A stretch of 59,144 nucleotides of DNA, taken from NCBI GenBank assembly GCA_015680685.1, contig MNCI01015710.1, forward strand, positions 96,033-155,176, in the 5' to 3' direction. Origin of the DNA: Gnetum montanum (taxonomy: Eukaryota > Streptophyta > Gnetopsida > Gnetales > Gnetaceae). The translations under genes and the position numbers were made by a program. This document shows positions 34,901-46,900 of the stretch, one piece after another. How positions within the stretch are numbered: the first letter of the stretch is position 1; each line of letters begins with the position of its first letter. Below the pieces are notes generated by a model, which saw only the letters and a program-made list of their open reading frames with translations, was not told the DNA's origin and did no database searches.

Positions 34901-37900
34901 TACCCTTTGAAAATCAGGTGATTGCAGTGCTTCCAAGCCGCCCACAACACCGTTGTTTCCTTCTTATCCCCATTCAATCTTGCAAGCAATCTAAGCTTTG
35001 CGGCCCACCGCGTGTCAAGCATGTATGGGCATTGGGAAATGAAATGATGAATCATCTCTGTACTCTTCATGCAGAGGGGGCATCGGGGGTCGATATCTAG
35101 ACCTCTCTCCCACAGGAAACCTCTCATCGGCAACACCCTGTGAGCAACCAACCATAGGAAAACCTTGACTTTCTCAAGCAATCGACCCTGCCATATAATC
35201 TTCCACCCAAGGGTCAACGGAAAGCAATGATGGATTACCTCTTTCAGGGCCGTGCCCAACAAACCGCACTCCCTCATCTAAGTAGCGTGCCAGCACAACT
35301 CTCTCCAAAGTTGCGACCCTCCCGAGCCAGCCTCCCAAAATTGATATTTCCCTCAAATAATGCTAACCCATTGGGCAGGTCATCCCTCTGATGCCATCAG
35401 TTTGTTGACAAGCCTTTACATCCCTAGCAGGACCTCTATCTTGTAATCCAGAATACCGATTCCTCCTGCATTTTTTGGCTTTGCTATATTTTCCCAGCAC
35501 ACAAGGTGCAATTTACCTCCTCCTTTGCCTCCCAATTAGACAAACCACCTTATAATCTGATCAATTTTTTGGGTCATCCCCTCAGGTGGTCGCGCATGGA
35601 GGCCATAAATCTCGCCACTGCCATCAAAACAAATGACACAAGGATTATTTTACCCTTTCTTGGGAGAAAACAATTTGTCCAATGTTTCTAACTTTTGAAG
35701 CAGTGCATTCAATGTTGGCCTCCTGTGCCAATCAAAGATTGGCATCCCAAGGTAGGAATCCTATGTCGTCCCAGGGAAGATACCTAAGACTTGATAGATT
35801 CAGCCCTTCACCTATGTGTCCGTGTTGATCAAGTGCAATGCAGACTTTGCCTTATTGACCGCAAGTCCCAGTTTTACCTCCATCCACTCCAGCGCTCTTT
35901 GGAGGGACAACTGCACATACAAAAATAATCATCATCTGCGTAGTGCTCCACAATGCAATGCACCCCTGCCACCAACACACCTTAAAGCCCCTCCATCTTG
36001 CAATAGCCTTGCAGAAAATCCATTATCAAAATAAAAAGCAAAGGGGATAGGGGGTCGCCTTGACGTAGGCCTCGCCTAGGTGAATCAAAACCCCAAAACC
36101 TCCCCTCAATGTCAAACAAGTACTGTCCCAACGACTGAATTTGCAAACACCGGTGCACGAAATCTACACAAAGCCCTTCCGCAACATTATTTCTTGCAGC
36201 ATCGTCCAGCTGACGATGTCGTATGCCTTCATAATGTCCAATTTTGCACATAGCCCAAGGAACCCAAACATCCAAAACAAGTGTAGTATTTCTTGCATCA
36301 TAAGCACCTAGTCCTCGAGGAAACAACCCTTCACAAAGCTTGCTTGCTTCTACCTGACAAGCTGAGGCATCAGTGGCACCATTAGTTGGACCAGCATCTT
36401 TGTAAAAAGCCTAAGGAGAGTGTTAGAAACCCCAATCGGCTGAAAGTGTGCAAGAGACGACAGCACCAAAATTTTGGGGATCAAGACAATATGTGAACAA
36501 TTTATCACTCCTCACCTCCCACCAATGTAGCATGTGATTAAAGGCATCCAAAATATTTCCACCCATTAGGTCCATGTGTGCCCTAAAAAACTCTACTGGC
36601 CACCCATCAAGTTAGTGTGCCTTGTTAGTCTTCATTGTCTGCATTGTAGTGACCAGCTTCTGCATTGTGAACGGACAGAGCAGTGCCTAGTTGTTCGCTG
36701 GTCCCAACACTTGCTGTATTGGCACAAATACAAGACCCATGTCGTTCTCCCTCCCCAAAAAAGTATTGGCACACCATACCTACAATTTTCTCCTCATCCG
36801 CTAGCATGACACCTTCTTGAACAAGATTGAGCTTGTGCTTCTCTTGCCCATGCCCCCTTGCAGAAACAAAGGAAAACCAGGTATTTTTATCCCCCTCCTT
36901 GAGCCATGTAATTCTGGCACATTGCTGCCAATATACCTCCTCCTCCAAAGAGAGATCTTGCAACTCCCTTAGCAATGTTTGTTCCTCCTCGTGAAGATCT
37001 TCACCCTGCTCTTGCCTTCCCTACACCTCAATGAGACTGTACAGCAACCGGGAGTAGAAGGTCTGAAACCCATATTTATCCGTTGTAGCTCTATTCTGGA
37101 TCTGGCCCTTGAGACTGCGCAAGCCGTGTTTGAGAAAATTTCCTGGGTCCACCTCTACAGAGCACCCTTGCCATATATTGTGTACAACAGCCTCAACCAT
37201 GGTTTAGAGATCCATGTACGCTCAAATCTAAAAGGCCTGGGGGCCAAGCCACGTACCGCTTGCAGGTCACATGAGAGGGAGCGATGATCAGATGTATGTC
37301 GCTCTCTGCCTATCACCCGAATATTGTAGCGAAGAACTAAACTTGTACTCACCCACACACGATCAATCCTCGACTAGACATGCTCATTCCCTTTCCTTCA
37401 GTTGCTCCAAGTGAAACTACAGCCTTCTATCTCCATATCTACTAGGTTGTGCTGCTAAAGGAACTCTAGCAACTCCTAGCTGCCCAAAGGAATATTGTTG
37501 TCTCCTCATGTCTTTTGCCATGGGTAAAGACGTTGATTAAAATCTCCAATCAGAATCCAGTGCTGATCCTTTTTTTAACTTCGAACCAAAATTTATAAAA
37601 ATAGCATTGATACATCACTTTTGGCTAGCCATTAAGTTGTACTTTAATCATAGTTCAAGTGAGCCATGAGAAAATTGAAATTTAAACAGTCAAGTGAGAT
37701 ATGTAATTGACCAACAGTCAATTCTAACAGCATTGATACATCACTTTTGGCTAGCCATTAAGTTGTGCTTTAATCAGAGTTCAAGTGAGCCATGTAAAAA
37801 TTTGAAATTTAGACAGTCAAGTGAGATATGTAATTTACCAACAGCCAATCCTACCCACATAATGATGTTATAATAAAAATACCTTGATTTGTAAAGCCCC

Positions 37901-40900
37901 TTTTTACACTTGTTAAAAAAGGAAGGGGGTCGCATCCTTGTAATATTTTTAAAGTTACTTTTAAAGTGTGAACACTATGTTGTAAAAAGGAATCTAGAAG
38001 TTTCCAAAGGGATGTGGAAACCTGATGAAGGGTGTAAAAAGAATTTTTGGTGATTGGATTTGTGTGTCTGTGAAATACTTGTTGGGCATGAATGCCTGTT
38101 TTACTTGAAGACTGTTTTGCCCTTGTTTGCTTAAATACAGGAGCTCTACACTGCATTCTGTGGTTTTTCAAATAGATTGTTCGGTGAGAAAAACTGAAGT
38201 GTCTAGAAGATTTTTGTGGAAGATATTCTATGCCAAAATGGATGTCATATCTTGTTCCAGACAAAAAGCAAGGAAAGATTTTCTTCTAGGTTATATAATG
38301 CATATTGATTTAAAAAGGTATCCAGAAGAGACTTGACAGACAAGCACTTTCCCCCATAACACCATGTCTAGGCAACGGGAATCCTCAGTCTCACAATTCA
38401 ATTTGTCAATAAGCGAACTTGGTAGGTTCTAAAATAATTCTATGATAAACAGACAGGTATGAATCAATATTATACTATCCACAAAGTTTTTAAAGATGAA
38501 AATGAAGAAAGATGCGTTGCTGCAGCCCACTTGGATGAAATGTATAGTTTGTTTTCTCAATTAGATAATCGAAAAGTGACTTTTGAAGAAAATTTGAGAG
38601 TTATTACAGTTCTTAGTCCTCTACCAGATTCCTGTACCACATTAATGATAGATTCAGATAACTCTCAAGCAAATCTATCCGAAAACTCTCAGGATAATTT
38701 GATTCCAGATAGTGGTTCCTCTTTTCCTATTTCTCCAGATCGTAGGTATTTTAGCTCTTATAATGAATGTTCAGTGGGAGTGGTTCATGTTGTAGATAAT
38801 AATGAGATTCAGATTTGTGGAGAGAAACTATTGCAATAAAGCAACAAGATCGGCAACATGGATAAGACATCACATTTACAGGGGTTAGGGGTTCGGCATG
38901 TCCCAAAATCACAAAGAGCTTCTGCCCATTCGACAATTTGATGAGGTGGATTGCAGGATTTCTGATGTGCAGAGAGAATCAGCAAAGAAGCAATGATACT
39001 TTTGAGTGGGACCAAGGAGGGTTCTATGTCTATTATGCCTACTATTGTAAGAAGACAGGGAAGGGTGTTTCCGCAGTTGTATCAAAAGATTTCAATTTAA
39101 AGCACAGATACTTGGGACACAATGGATAAACAGGGTTAATGGCACTTCAATCTATGCTTCTTATTGCTACTTCCAATTCTACTTATTTGGATTTCTGTAG
39201 GGGTTGTGAGGTTTGAAAATCTAGAAGAATTTATTTTCAAAAGATGAATATCGTCAAAGAAAGAATAGGTTTGATATAATTTATTCTAATGTAGCTGGCT
39301 CTACAAATCATTTGTCTCTTGGTTGTTCACAGTATTTTATTATGTTAATCTATGATTAAAGTCCTAAAAGTTAGGTCTACCCTATCATATCAAAGGACAT
39401 GGTGTTTGGTATTTTTAAGCAGTTTGTTGCATAGGTGGAAATACAAATAGGTCAAAAGGTAAAGAGGTTGTTTTTACAGATAATAAAAGTGAATACATCT
39501 CACACATCCTCTGATTTCTGTGCATGAAAGGGGATAATCCATGAGTACTAACCTAGCAATGCCACAAAATAACGGATTGGCAGAAACATATAACATAACA
39601 CTGGGATATGAATAAAGCATGGAGGCTACTGCAAATCTAATTAACATTTGGATGGAAAGATTCCAAAGATTTTGTGTAAAAGAAGGAATATCTACTACAT
39701 GCATCTGACAGTCTTCAGTTGAGACACTAATGTTCATGAACAAAAGTCCAAAATGCCCAAGTTTGGATGATAGGGCATGCAAATGCATTCTAATTGAATA
39801 TGGTAGTAATCATGGCTACGGATATTTGAGAATCAGGTTGCAAAATGTTCTGATCACAATTTATCATGATAAGAGTCTAATAGGTATTCCCCCTCTTTGA
39901 ATTATGTTTTGCTGAATGACTCTGGAAAACCACAAACATTTGCAGAAGGTAAAGAATCCCCAAATGCAAACAAATGGACAGAAACTATGAAGGAAGAATG
40001 GAGATCCTTGAATCAAAAGCATACAGGGGATTGCATGCCTCTGCCGAAAGGGGATTTGATCTTTGAATCTATCAAACAGATTCAAATGATCAGAAGACAT
40101 ATAAGGCAAGACTGTTCATAAAGTGGTTTGCATAGAGCAGCTATAGGTTAAAACAATCTTCCTGCATAGTGATCTTGAAGAAGAGATATATATGCGACAA
40201 CGTGAAGAATTTGTAGATGAAAAGCATCTAGGTCTGGTGCATAGGCTCAACAGGAGTTTGTATGGTCTAAAACAAGCTCCCAAACAGTGGTACAAGAAGT
40301 TTGATGCATTTATGGAGCAGAAATATAATAAAATAAATTTTGACCGCTTTTTATTTTTCAGGTCAGGTGGGAGACAAACTTTGAATTTTCTTGCTTTATG
40401 TTGATAATATGCTTGTTACTGATAAGGATACAACAGAGATAGAACATTCAAAATCTGAAACGGAAAAAAGCTTTGCCATGAAAGACTTAGGAACAGCAAG
40501 GAAAATTCTTGGCATGGAAATCAAAAAGGATAGAAAGAAGATGTGTCAGAAACAAAACATTTCCAAAGTGTTAAACATGTATCAGTGCTAAAATTTCATA
40601 TCATACTTGAAATTTTGTCTGTGACCAATATTTTTCCCTAGGTCTTTCCGGTTGCAAGCTCATTTCAAGGGCTAAACTTTCTTTACAACCTGGTTATGCA
40701 ATTATTTATATAGTTGAAGAAAATCATACATAAAAGCGTATTCTTTATATGAAATTCTAAGTTTTCAATAGGTACTAGACGGTGAAAGATCTAAAAGTCT
40801 AAATGTAAGAATTAGTTAAAATGTCCTCAATGGTTTCTGACTTAAAAGTGACACAGCAACACATCTGTCATAGCATCATGAATTATTTCACTATGTAGCA

Positions 40901-43900
40901 GGGTGCAGTCACGTCCCACCAAACTGGATTCCATCTATTTTATTTTATTTTTTATTTTTAATGATAACCATAGGCCTTCACATGTTAAAAAAAAAATACC
41001 TAAGCCTTTAAAGTTGTCGCCTAATTTTAAAAGTTACTTTGCATATTCAGCCAAATAAACTATTTAACATTCTCTTGCAATTTTGAAGACCTTTGGCGCC
41101 CATTAAAGGCCTGAAATTTAAGACATAAAACAGATTTGGTATGTCTGATGCACATGTAAATAGTACTCCTATTGCCCCTCAATTCAAATTAAGCAAAACT
41201 GATTGTTCAAAATTTTCACATGAAATAGCATAAATGGAAACTGTGCCATGTAAGTTTGCAGTTGACTCAATAGTGTATGCTATGGTCTCCAACAAGCCTG
41301 AAATAGCCTATGTTGTTTGAGTTGTCAGTAGATTCATGAGTAAGGTAAGTTGGGCACATCAAAATAACGTAACATGGATTTTGCAGTACTTACATATCTT
41401 TGAGGCTGCAGCTTGGAGAAGGAAATCTAAAAGTCAAAGATTTTGTGAATACAAACTTTGCTGCTGATTTGGATACTAGATGATCTACTACAAGGTATGA
41501 ATTTATCTTTGGTACATTTATCTTTGGTGGAGTTGCTATTTGCTGATAGCTTTATCCACTACAGAGAGTGAATATCTAGCATTAGCAGAAGATTTTGGCT
41601 TCAAATTTTTCTGCATTCTTTCAGTGTTATACAAAAGAATTATCATGTATTATGTGACAGCCAAAGTGCAATCGTCTTGGACAAAAGTGCAGCTTATAAT
41701 GAAAGAACAAAACACGTTGATGTGAGGTATTATTTCATTAAAGGTATCATAGAAGAAGGATTAATAAGTGTGCAAATGATTCACATAAGGAACAATGCTA
41801 CTAAGAGCTTGACAAAGACCACACCTGTGCAAAAGCACGTGCTCTACAAGAAGCAACTTAGAGTAGTGTAGATGTAAGCATAAATGAGCTTCAGAAGCAG
41901 TGCAACTCTTGTTTTCTTGAAGACTAGCCAGATTCGTCTTCAAGAGAGAGATGCTAAAATGAAGTCATATCTTTTCATTTTTTTTAATTTAATTTCTAAA
42001 TCTCTGTTTACAGTCATTAAAAAATTAACAAAGGAAGATAACGTCCTTTGTAATATTTTTAAAGTTACTTTTGTCATGTTAACTCTACGTTATAAAAACA
42101 AATCTTGAAATGATTGGGCTTGTGTGTCTCTAAAATACTTGCTGGGTTGGGATGCCTGTTGTATTTGTTGCCCCCGTTTGCTTAAACGCAAGAGCTCTAC
42201 ACTGCTTTCCTATGGTTTTTTCTCGTTTAAGAATTTTTGGGGCTTTTCATTTCTAATGAAGGGTTGTAAAAGAATGTCTCGGTGATTGGGCTTGTGTGTC
42301 TCTGAAATACTTGTTGGGCTTGGATGCCTCTTGTACTTGAAAACAAATTTTCCCTAGTCTGCTTAGCTTAAATATAAGAGCCCTACACTGCTTTCCTATG
42401 GTTTTTTCCTGCTTAAGAATTTTTGGAGGTTTTCCACATAAATTCTGGTGCATTGTTTCTTGTTTTATTTTTCAGTTTTTTCTGCTGTTTGTGTTTGCAA
42501 AGTTCATAGCAATACAGGAAACAATTACTTGTATAGCAAAAGCTAACACATTGTGTGTAGCTTTTCACATTTTTGAGGAAGACTGAGTTATAGTTCACCA
42601 TATGTATTTCCCTGTTGAATATTTTAAAAAGAAATATTCCGGGTCAGAATTTGCAAACATAATTCAACAGATCTTCATTAACACACTGCTTCTCCTTAGA
42701 CATTGCTTTTTGTTTTTATATGTTGTTATTTCCAACAGTTGGTATTGGAATAAGTTTAGGAATGCTTTACAAATTGTGTTTCTGTACTTCAGATTTCAGT
42801 GGCCTCAATGTCAAATTTTAAAATTTCTAGACCTCTTCCCTTTTGAAGCCATGAACAAACCATGTTATTTACTGACATATTCATTGGCAACAAATATAAG
42901 TTTTGGAAGCTGCATATAAAGATTGCATTAATCATCAATTCATTATCATTCTCCTCCTAGCCTTATCCAAACTACAATTCTTTTATACCATTCACTTTTA
43001 TTAAGAGCCTAATAAGCATTAATAACCCAAGTCTTCAATATCTTCCTTTCTGTAAGCAAACCAAGTATATTTTGGTCTACCTCTTTGTTGGTCCCCTTCC
43101 ATTTTAATAAAGCAACCTTTTCTAATGAGAACATTCTCTAGTCTTCTTAGCAGACAACCAAACCATCTAAGACAACATTACTTAATCTTCTCATCTATAG
43201 GTACTAACTCTTAAACTTCCCCTAATAAGAAAGCTGCTAATTTGAGCTTTCCTGGTCTCACCCAACATCCACCTTACCATACACATCTTAATAAGCCAGC
43301 ATTCCAGATCATCACGGATAACAGGTCTGATAGAAGTTCTGTAGAACTTGCCCCTCAACCTCATAAGGATTCTTCTATCACAAAGCACATCACTAGCTTC
43401 CTACTAAACTGATTCTTAGAAACAGCTGATCCTTACTTTAAGTGTTGTTCTATAACCCTTTCCTATAACTTCATGGTATGATTCATAAGCTTGATGTCTC
43501 TAAATTTCCTATAGTTTTTTATGTCTCCCTTGTTCTTTTAGATGGGACCTATAGTGCTTCTCCAATCATCCAGCATTTTCCCTCTTCCTTCAAATAAAGG
43601 GAGCATTCGACAAGGAAAAATTTCTAGTTGCACAACTCATCATTCTCATAACCTTACTTGAATTGAACCTATGACTTGCAGGATTCAAGTTACAATTCAT
43701 TGATAAAATTTTCTTTCCATCTCACCTAGGGAGAGTGAAAGCCATAACCTTTGGAGCTAAAAACTAGAAACTTTTATTTTTCATTGCCCCCAAAATAGTT
43801 CTGTTGCTACTAGAAAATTCAACCCATGCCCTCCATTTGAGAGATAGAAAACTTACCAACTTGCTATTGGGACTATAAAAAGTTCTACTCATTGTTCCTA

Positions 43901-46900
43901 TTTATTTGGGATAAGAGGTTCCTACTTGCTCCTCAGTGAAAGATATAAACCATACACTTTTCTAGCTGGCTCAACTGTTAATTTGTCAGTTTGTCAACCA
44001 ATCAGTTACAAGTTCAAACTGTGACTGAAACACCACTATCCATGTCTTTCAAGGCACAACTATTTTGCAACATCAGCAAAATAGGCTGGCCATATACAGA
44101 GAGATCTTACAGTCAATTTCCATTATCTTAGTTCATCCTATAATGAAAAGTGTTCATCCTTTAGTGATATTATTGACTCAATACATTAACTTATGATTTT
44201 GATATATTGGTCTTGCTCCTCTATTGTTCTGAGGAATTGATCTGTAGTCATCACTTTATGGCTCTATAAGATATTTCAATGGACTCAAAAATCCTTCCAT
44301 GTTTATGGAAGGAAAGGTTACAGGTATTAGTGTCATTCATAAAGAGTAGACACCACTGAAAAATAGTGGAGGTCACCCACAAGTACAATTATTCTGGTAG
44401 GGAGACTTTACATGTCTCTTCACCAAAAACTTGATATAAAGGTATCGTGATTCAGATTGCAAAAGCAGTGTTTTTACTAGAAAGTTGTCAGATTATTCCC
44501 ATCCAGCAAGCAAATCATGATGTAACTCACAGGATTGAGACACGGCTTGCAACCCAGTATCCACCTCAAAGGAGGCAATCCAATGACTCATTTGAAGATT
44601 AATCTGTAGGTGAGTTTTCAAGAGAAGTTACATTTTAGTTAATCATATCATAAATTTTCTAACATTTAAAAGCACTCTTTGGCAATTTGAATTGATGATA
44701 CTACAGGTTCCATTTTAACAATGGAATACTTAGTTTTAATTGAAAATAATTAACAAAAGTGCGAATTCTTATAAGGTTTGTAGGAACACTTATTATTTTC
44801 ATCTTCTAATGCCTCCAATGGTCTAACACTTTTTCTGTTTATTCCATCTCATGATTGTCCTAGGTGGTAGTAGAAGAACTTGGATGATTACTCCCGTTGT
44901 CCACTTCACCAAGCCGTATTGGGATGCCTGCAGGATTTCTTCAGTCTTGCAAGTTCATGTGTTGTCTGCTCCTGAATTGTGGCTCTCAACAAAAAGTATC
45001 TTGACCTAGGATTACACATCCAGGTCTGGAAACCATAGATCACCAAGCAGTCCAGCTCCATACAGAACACAGACGTTTTTCCCAATGTTTCCATATTTCT
45101 TGTACAAGGAACATTTCGAACAGTGCACTCCAAACCCCAAAGCAATAAACTAACGAAAAAAAAATGTCAACAAATGCTATTTTTCCCCAATTTCTATAAC
45201 TTTTGTACCAGGTTTTGGAAGGGCAAATGAATTTTTAATAATTATACAGCAAGTAGAGATACATTCATTTACAAATAAAAATATTAGAATAAACTTATAA
45301 GTTTGTCCTTAAAGAAGGAAGCGCATTCAAGAATACCAAAAACAAGAGAATATGTCATTGACCTTTCCATCCTCTGCATCTCCTTCTCTGGCTTCTACTT
45401 CAGATTTATTGGCTTCTAGCTGTTTCCTTTCTTCCAAAGAGTTTTCAAGCATCTGAAATTTTGCAAAGTACAAGACTTCATGTCACTTAACTGTGATACT
45501 TATGTAACCAACAAATAATACAAACAAATAAATCATATTTACTAACAATTACACACGCAAAATGCATTGAGCCACTTTTTATAGATAAAATAGAATTGAA
45601 ATTTCATAAATCTAACCAACCATCCATCAATTTGATACCAAGACATCCTCCATGAGAAACCTCATATATATCTCGATCTGTAGTATAAATTTCACTTATC
45701 ATTCACTTCCAATTATCTTCCACTCAATTATCTCTACCTCTATTTTTGAGAGCTCCATGCATCTCAACAATCAGATTTCAAAGGTATGAAAAAATCAAGA
45801 TAAATAATGAAATGCACACTAGAAGAACCTACAAATCCACTGGACAACTCAATTTCAGACATTCCTTTTACAAACTATATCTCTATGTAACCATTTTTGG
45901 ATTGAACCTCTGACTTGTAGGATGGAGTCACAATTACTGTTTTTTAAAAAAGCATGTCATGAAAAATTTATTTTGCACAATCGTAATATAACAAATTTCA
46001 TGTTAATGTCACTGTCTTCTCCAACATGAACATCACAATTATGTATATGCAAACGTATATCACAGACAAGTTGAATGCTCTTAAATCACTACTTGTGGAA
46101 GTTAATGCTTGTCCTTCCATTCTGAGCAGATGTTTGCAGCCCAAATCAATATCAGACTCTGTTATTTTAATACTATATGAATACCCCACATATACTATGC
46201 ATTTGAACAGGACCTCTGAAAATTGTACCAAAAACATAAGGATACATATTTGACTTACCCCCCATCGAATCTCTTTCTGATTTATTTGCTCAATACCTTC
46301 CTGAGCACTTCCTGCCAGTGTAATAATTTCTCCCTCACCAGAGTATGCGTTAGGTTGACCAGGAGAAACTGTTAACCAATAGAACCATGATGACAATGAA
46401 AATGGCATTGCAACAAAGTGCAATCCAAAGACAATAATGCAAACATATCATCATTATTGTTAAAAATTATACGAATCATAATCACTTCCTACTGAACTGA
46501 CCTTTAAAGTTTATCCACTCATTAGTGATTCCAAGCATAAGCATATGATCTCCTTTGTGTAAAAACTGAATTAAAAGCTCATAGGAGTACTACAGCATGA
46601 GAAGATCAAAACAAATCGTCATTCAACTGTATATATTTAATGCATTTGAGGATACCACTACATCAACCATAAATGCAAATGAGTTATCTCTATTGACTAT
46701 TAGAAATGCTATTGCAGGCAATATCCGCATCCTAACTAAATATGTTCATCTCATGTGCTTAAGGTGTGTTCCTATTTGATGAATTGGACATGTTTTGGAA
46801 GACAGTTGCCTGTCTAATATGGGCTATAACATACTGATACTGAACACTGAGGTAGCAATGGTCGAATTTAAACCAATAAGCTAAGAAAAGAGCCATCAGC

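Larger units (their letters stand above)
33405..37567 (-). mobile_element. L1-type LINE, antisense to plus, 5'-truncated, with poly-A tail
   Basis: Minus strand from 37567 reads [10 protein letters not shown], the second half of the endonuclease, and continues through RT and zf-RVT to a T-rich run on plus (33407-33442), which is the element's poly-A tail. The start in mid-endonuclease is the usual 5' truncation of LINEs. It has the same orientation as TAF5, in whose intron 8 it lies. Its composition is clearly richer in G and C than the surroundings, and it is less decayed than the LINE at 9.7-15.3 kb. It is a separate insertion with little sequence in common with that one. Confidence 0.88.
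37866..42590 (+). mobile_element. Ty1/copia LTR retrotransposon, degenerate
   Basis: Plus-strand motifs follow the copia order: gag C-terminal part, protease, integrase, RT, RNase H. Terminal repeats share AATATTTTTAAAGTTACTTT (37943 and 42053) and the block from TTGTGTGTCT to GAGCTCTACACTGC. The 5' LTR probably starts TGTTATAATA at 37866, and the 3' LTR at 41952 right after a purine tract CAAGAGAGAGA, although the first LTR has lost part of its 3' side and the outer end is uncertain. It sits in TAF5 intron 8, opposite to the gene. Many stops: non-functional. Confidence 0.82.

Noticed and set aside
44906-45145. 79-codon frame inside TAF5 intron 8
   Set aside because: No similarity, no splice sites fitting exons 8 and 9, and the phase-0 join of those exons already matches the family.
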